This document shows positions 6,369-6,436 of a DNA stretch of 6,436 nt, one piece after another (within the stretch, counting starts at the first letter, position 1; each line of letters starts with the position of its first letter). The notes under the pieces are model-generated. The model worked only from the letters and a program-made list of their open reading frames with translations, searched no databases and was not told where the DNA came from. The position numbers and the translations under genes were made by a program. Source of the DNA: Desulfobulbaceae bacterium. Its GTDB lineage: Bacteria > Desulfobacterota > Desulfobulbia > Desulfobulbales > Desulfobulbaceae. The DNA lies in contig JALSNT010000640.1 of the NCBI GenBank assembly GCA_026986885.1, positions 1-6,436 of the forward strand, read 5' to 3'.

Positions 6369-6436
6369 ATGACAACCGAACGTAGACGTTTTATCAGGCC
6401 GGAATCTCTTAATCTCCTTGACTATCTTGTTGTTGA
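6369..6436 (+). CDS. N-terminus of a probable PilZ-domain protein (partial, runs off the right edge)
   Basis: An open frame starts at ATG 6369 and is open to the window end, reading MTTERRRFIRPESLNLLDYL and then VV. The ERRRFIRP motif followed by a hydrophobic strand is the usual start of PilZ domains, where the RxxxR-type arginines bind cyclic di-GMP. With only 22 residues this is a tentative family call. GGAG lies 5 bases before the ATG. Another in-frame ATG at 6348 would add seven residues but has a weaker ribosome binding site, and an in-frame TAG at 6336-6338 limits further extension. The gene is divergent from amt2 and probably unrelated to nitrogen control. Confidence 0.6.
   Translation, partial: MTTERRRFIRPESLNLLDYLVV

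Overview
The window holds a compact nitrogen-sensing and ammonium-uptake cluster, all on the minus strand. In transcription order it runs: ammonium transporter 2 (4710-5924), ammonium transporter 1 (3295-4515), PII signal protein GlnB (2838-3176), PII uridylyltransferase GlnD (264-2837), and the first 40 codons of glutamine synthetase GlnA (start at 122, running off the left edge). A divergent plus-strand gene starts at 6369 and runs off the right edge; it looks like a PilZ-type protein. The GlnB/GlnD pair with a modifiable Tyr51, and the sigma-54 promoter in front of the outer transporter, point to a Gram-negative proteobacterium-like organism. The gene set and the protein sequences look to me like the former Deltaproteobacteria (Desulfobacterota), but that is an impression that no search has tested.

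Region by region. 1-122: N-terminus of type I glutamine synthetase. 123-263: AT-rich leader between glnD and glnA, with a small hairpin and no strong terminator, so read-through is plausible. 264-3176: glnB and glnD, joined with no spacer (glnB TAA immediately followed by the glnD GTG). 3177-3294: gap containing three copies of one 7-base arm that can form two mutually exclusive RNA stems. 3295-4515: amt1. 4516-4709: tandem-hairpin terminator for amt2, then a sigma-70-like promoter for amt1 whose -10 box lies inside a 13-bp inverted repeat. 4710-5924: amt2. 5925-6368: amt2 leader with a strong hairpin, a near-consensus sigma-54 promoter at 6036-6052, an upstream AT-rich element resembling the amt1 operator, and the start region of the divergent gene.

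How the genes work together (known biology of these families): Amt proteins conduct ammonium. Unmodified trimeric PII can plug them. GlnD uridylylates PII at Tyr51 when glutamine is low and removes UMP when it is high. GlnA assimilates the ammonium. The layout suggests two transporters under different promoters feeding one PII/GlnD/GlnA module. All genes look intact, with no frameshifts or insertions. I see no exotic new system. The parts worth a second look are regulatory: the sigma-54 promoter, the palindrome over the amt1 promoter, the motif shared by the two amt promoter regions, and the switch-like intercistronic RNA.
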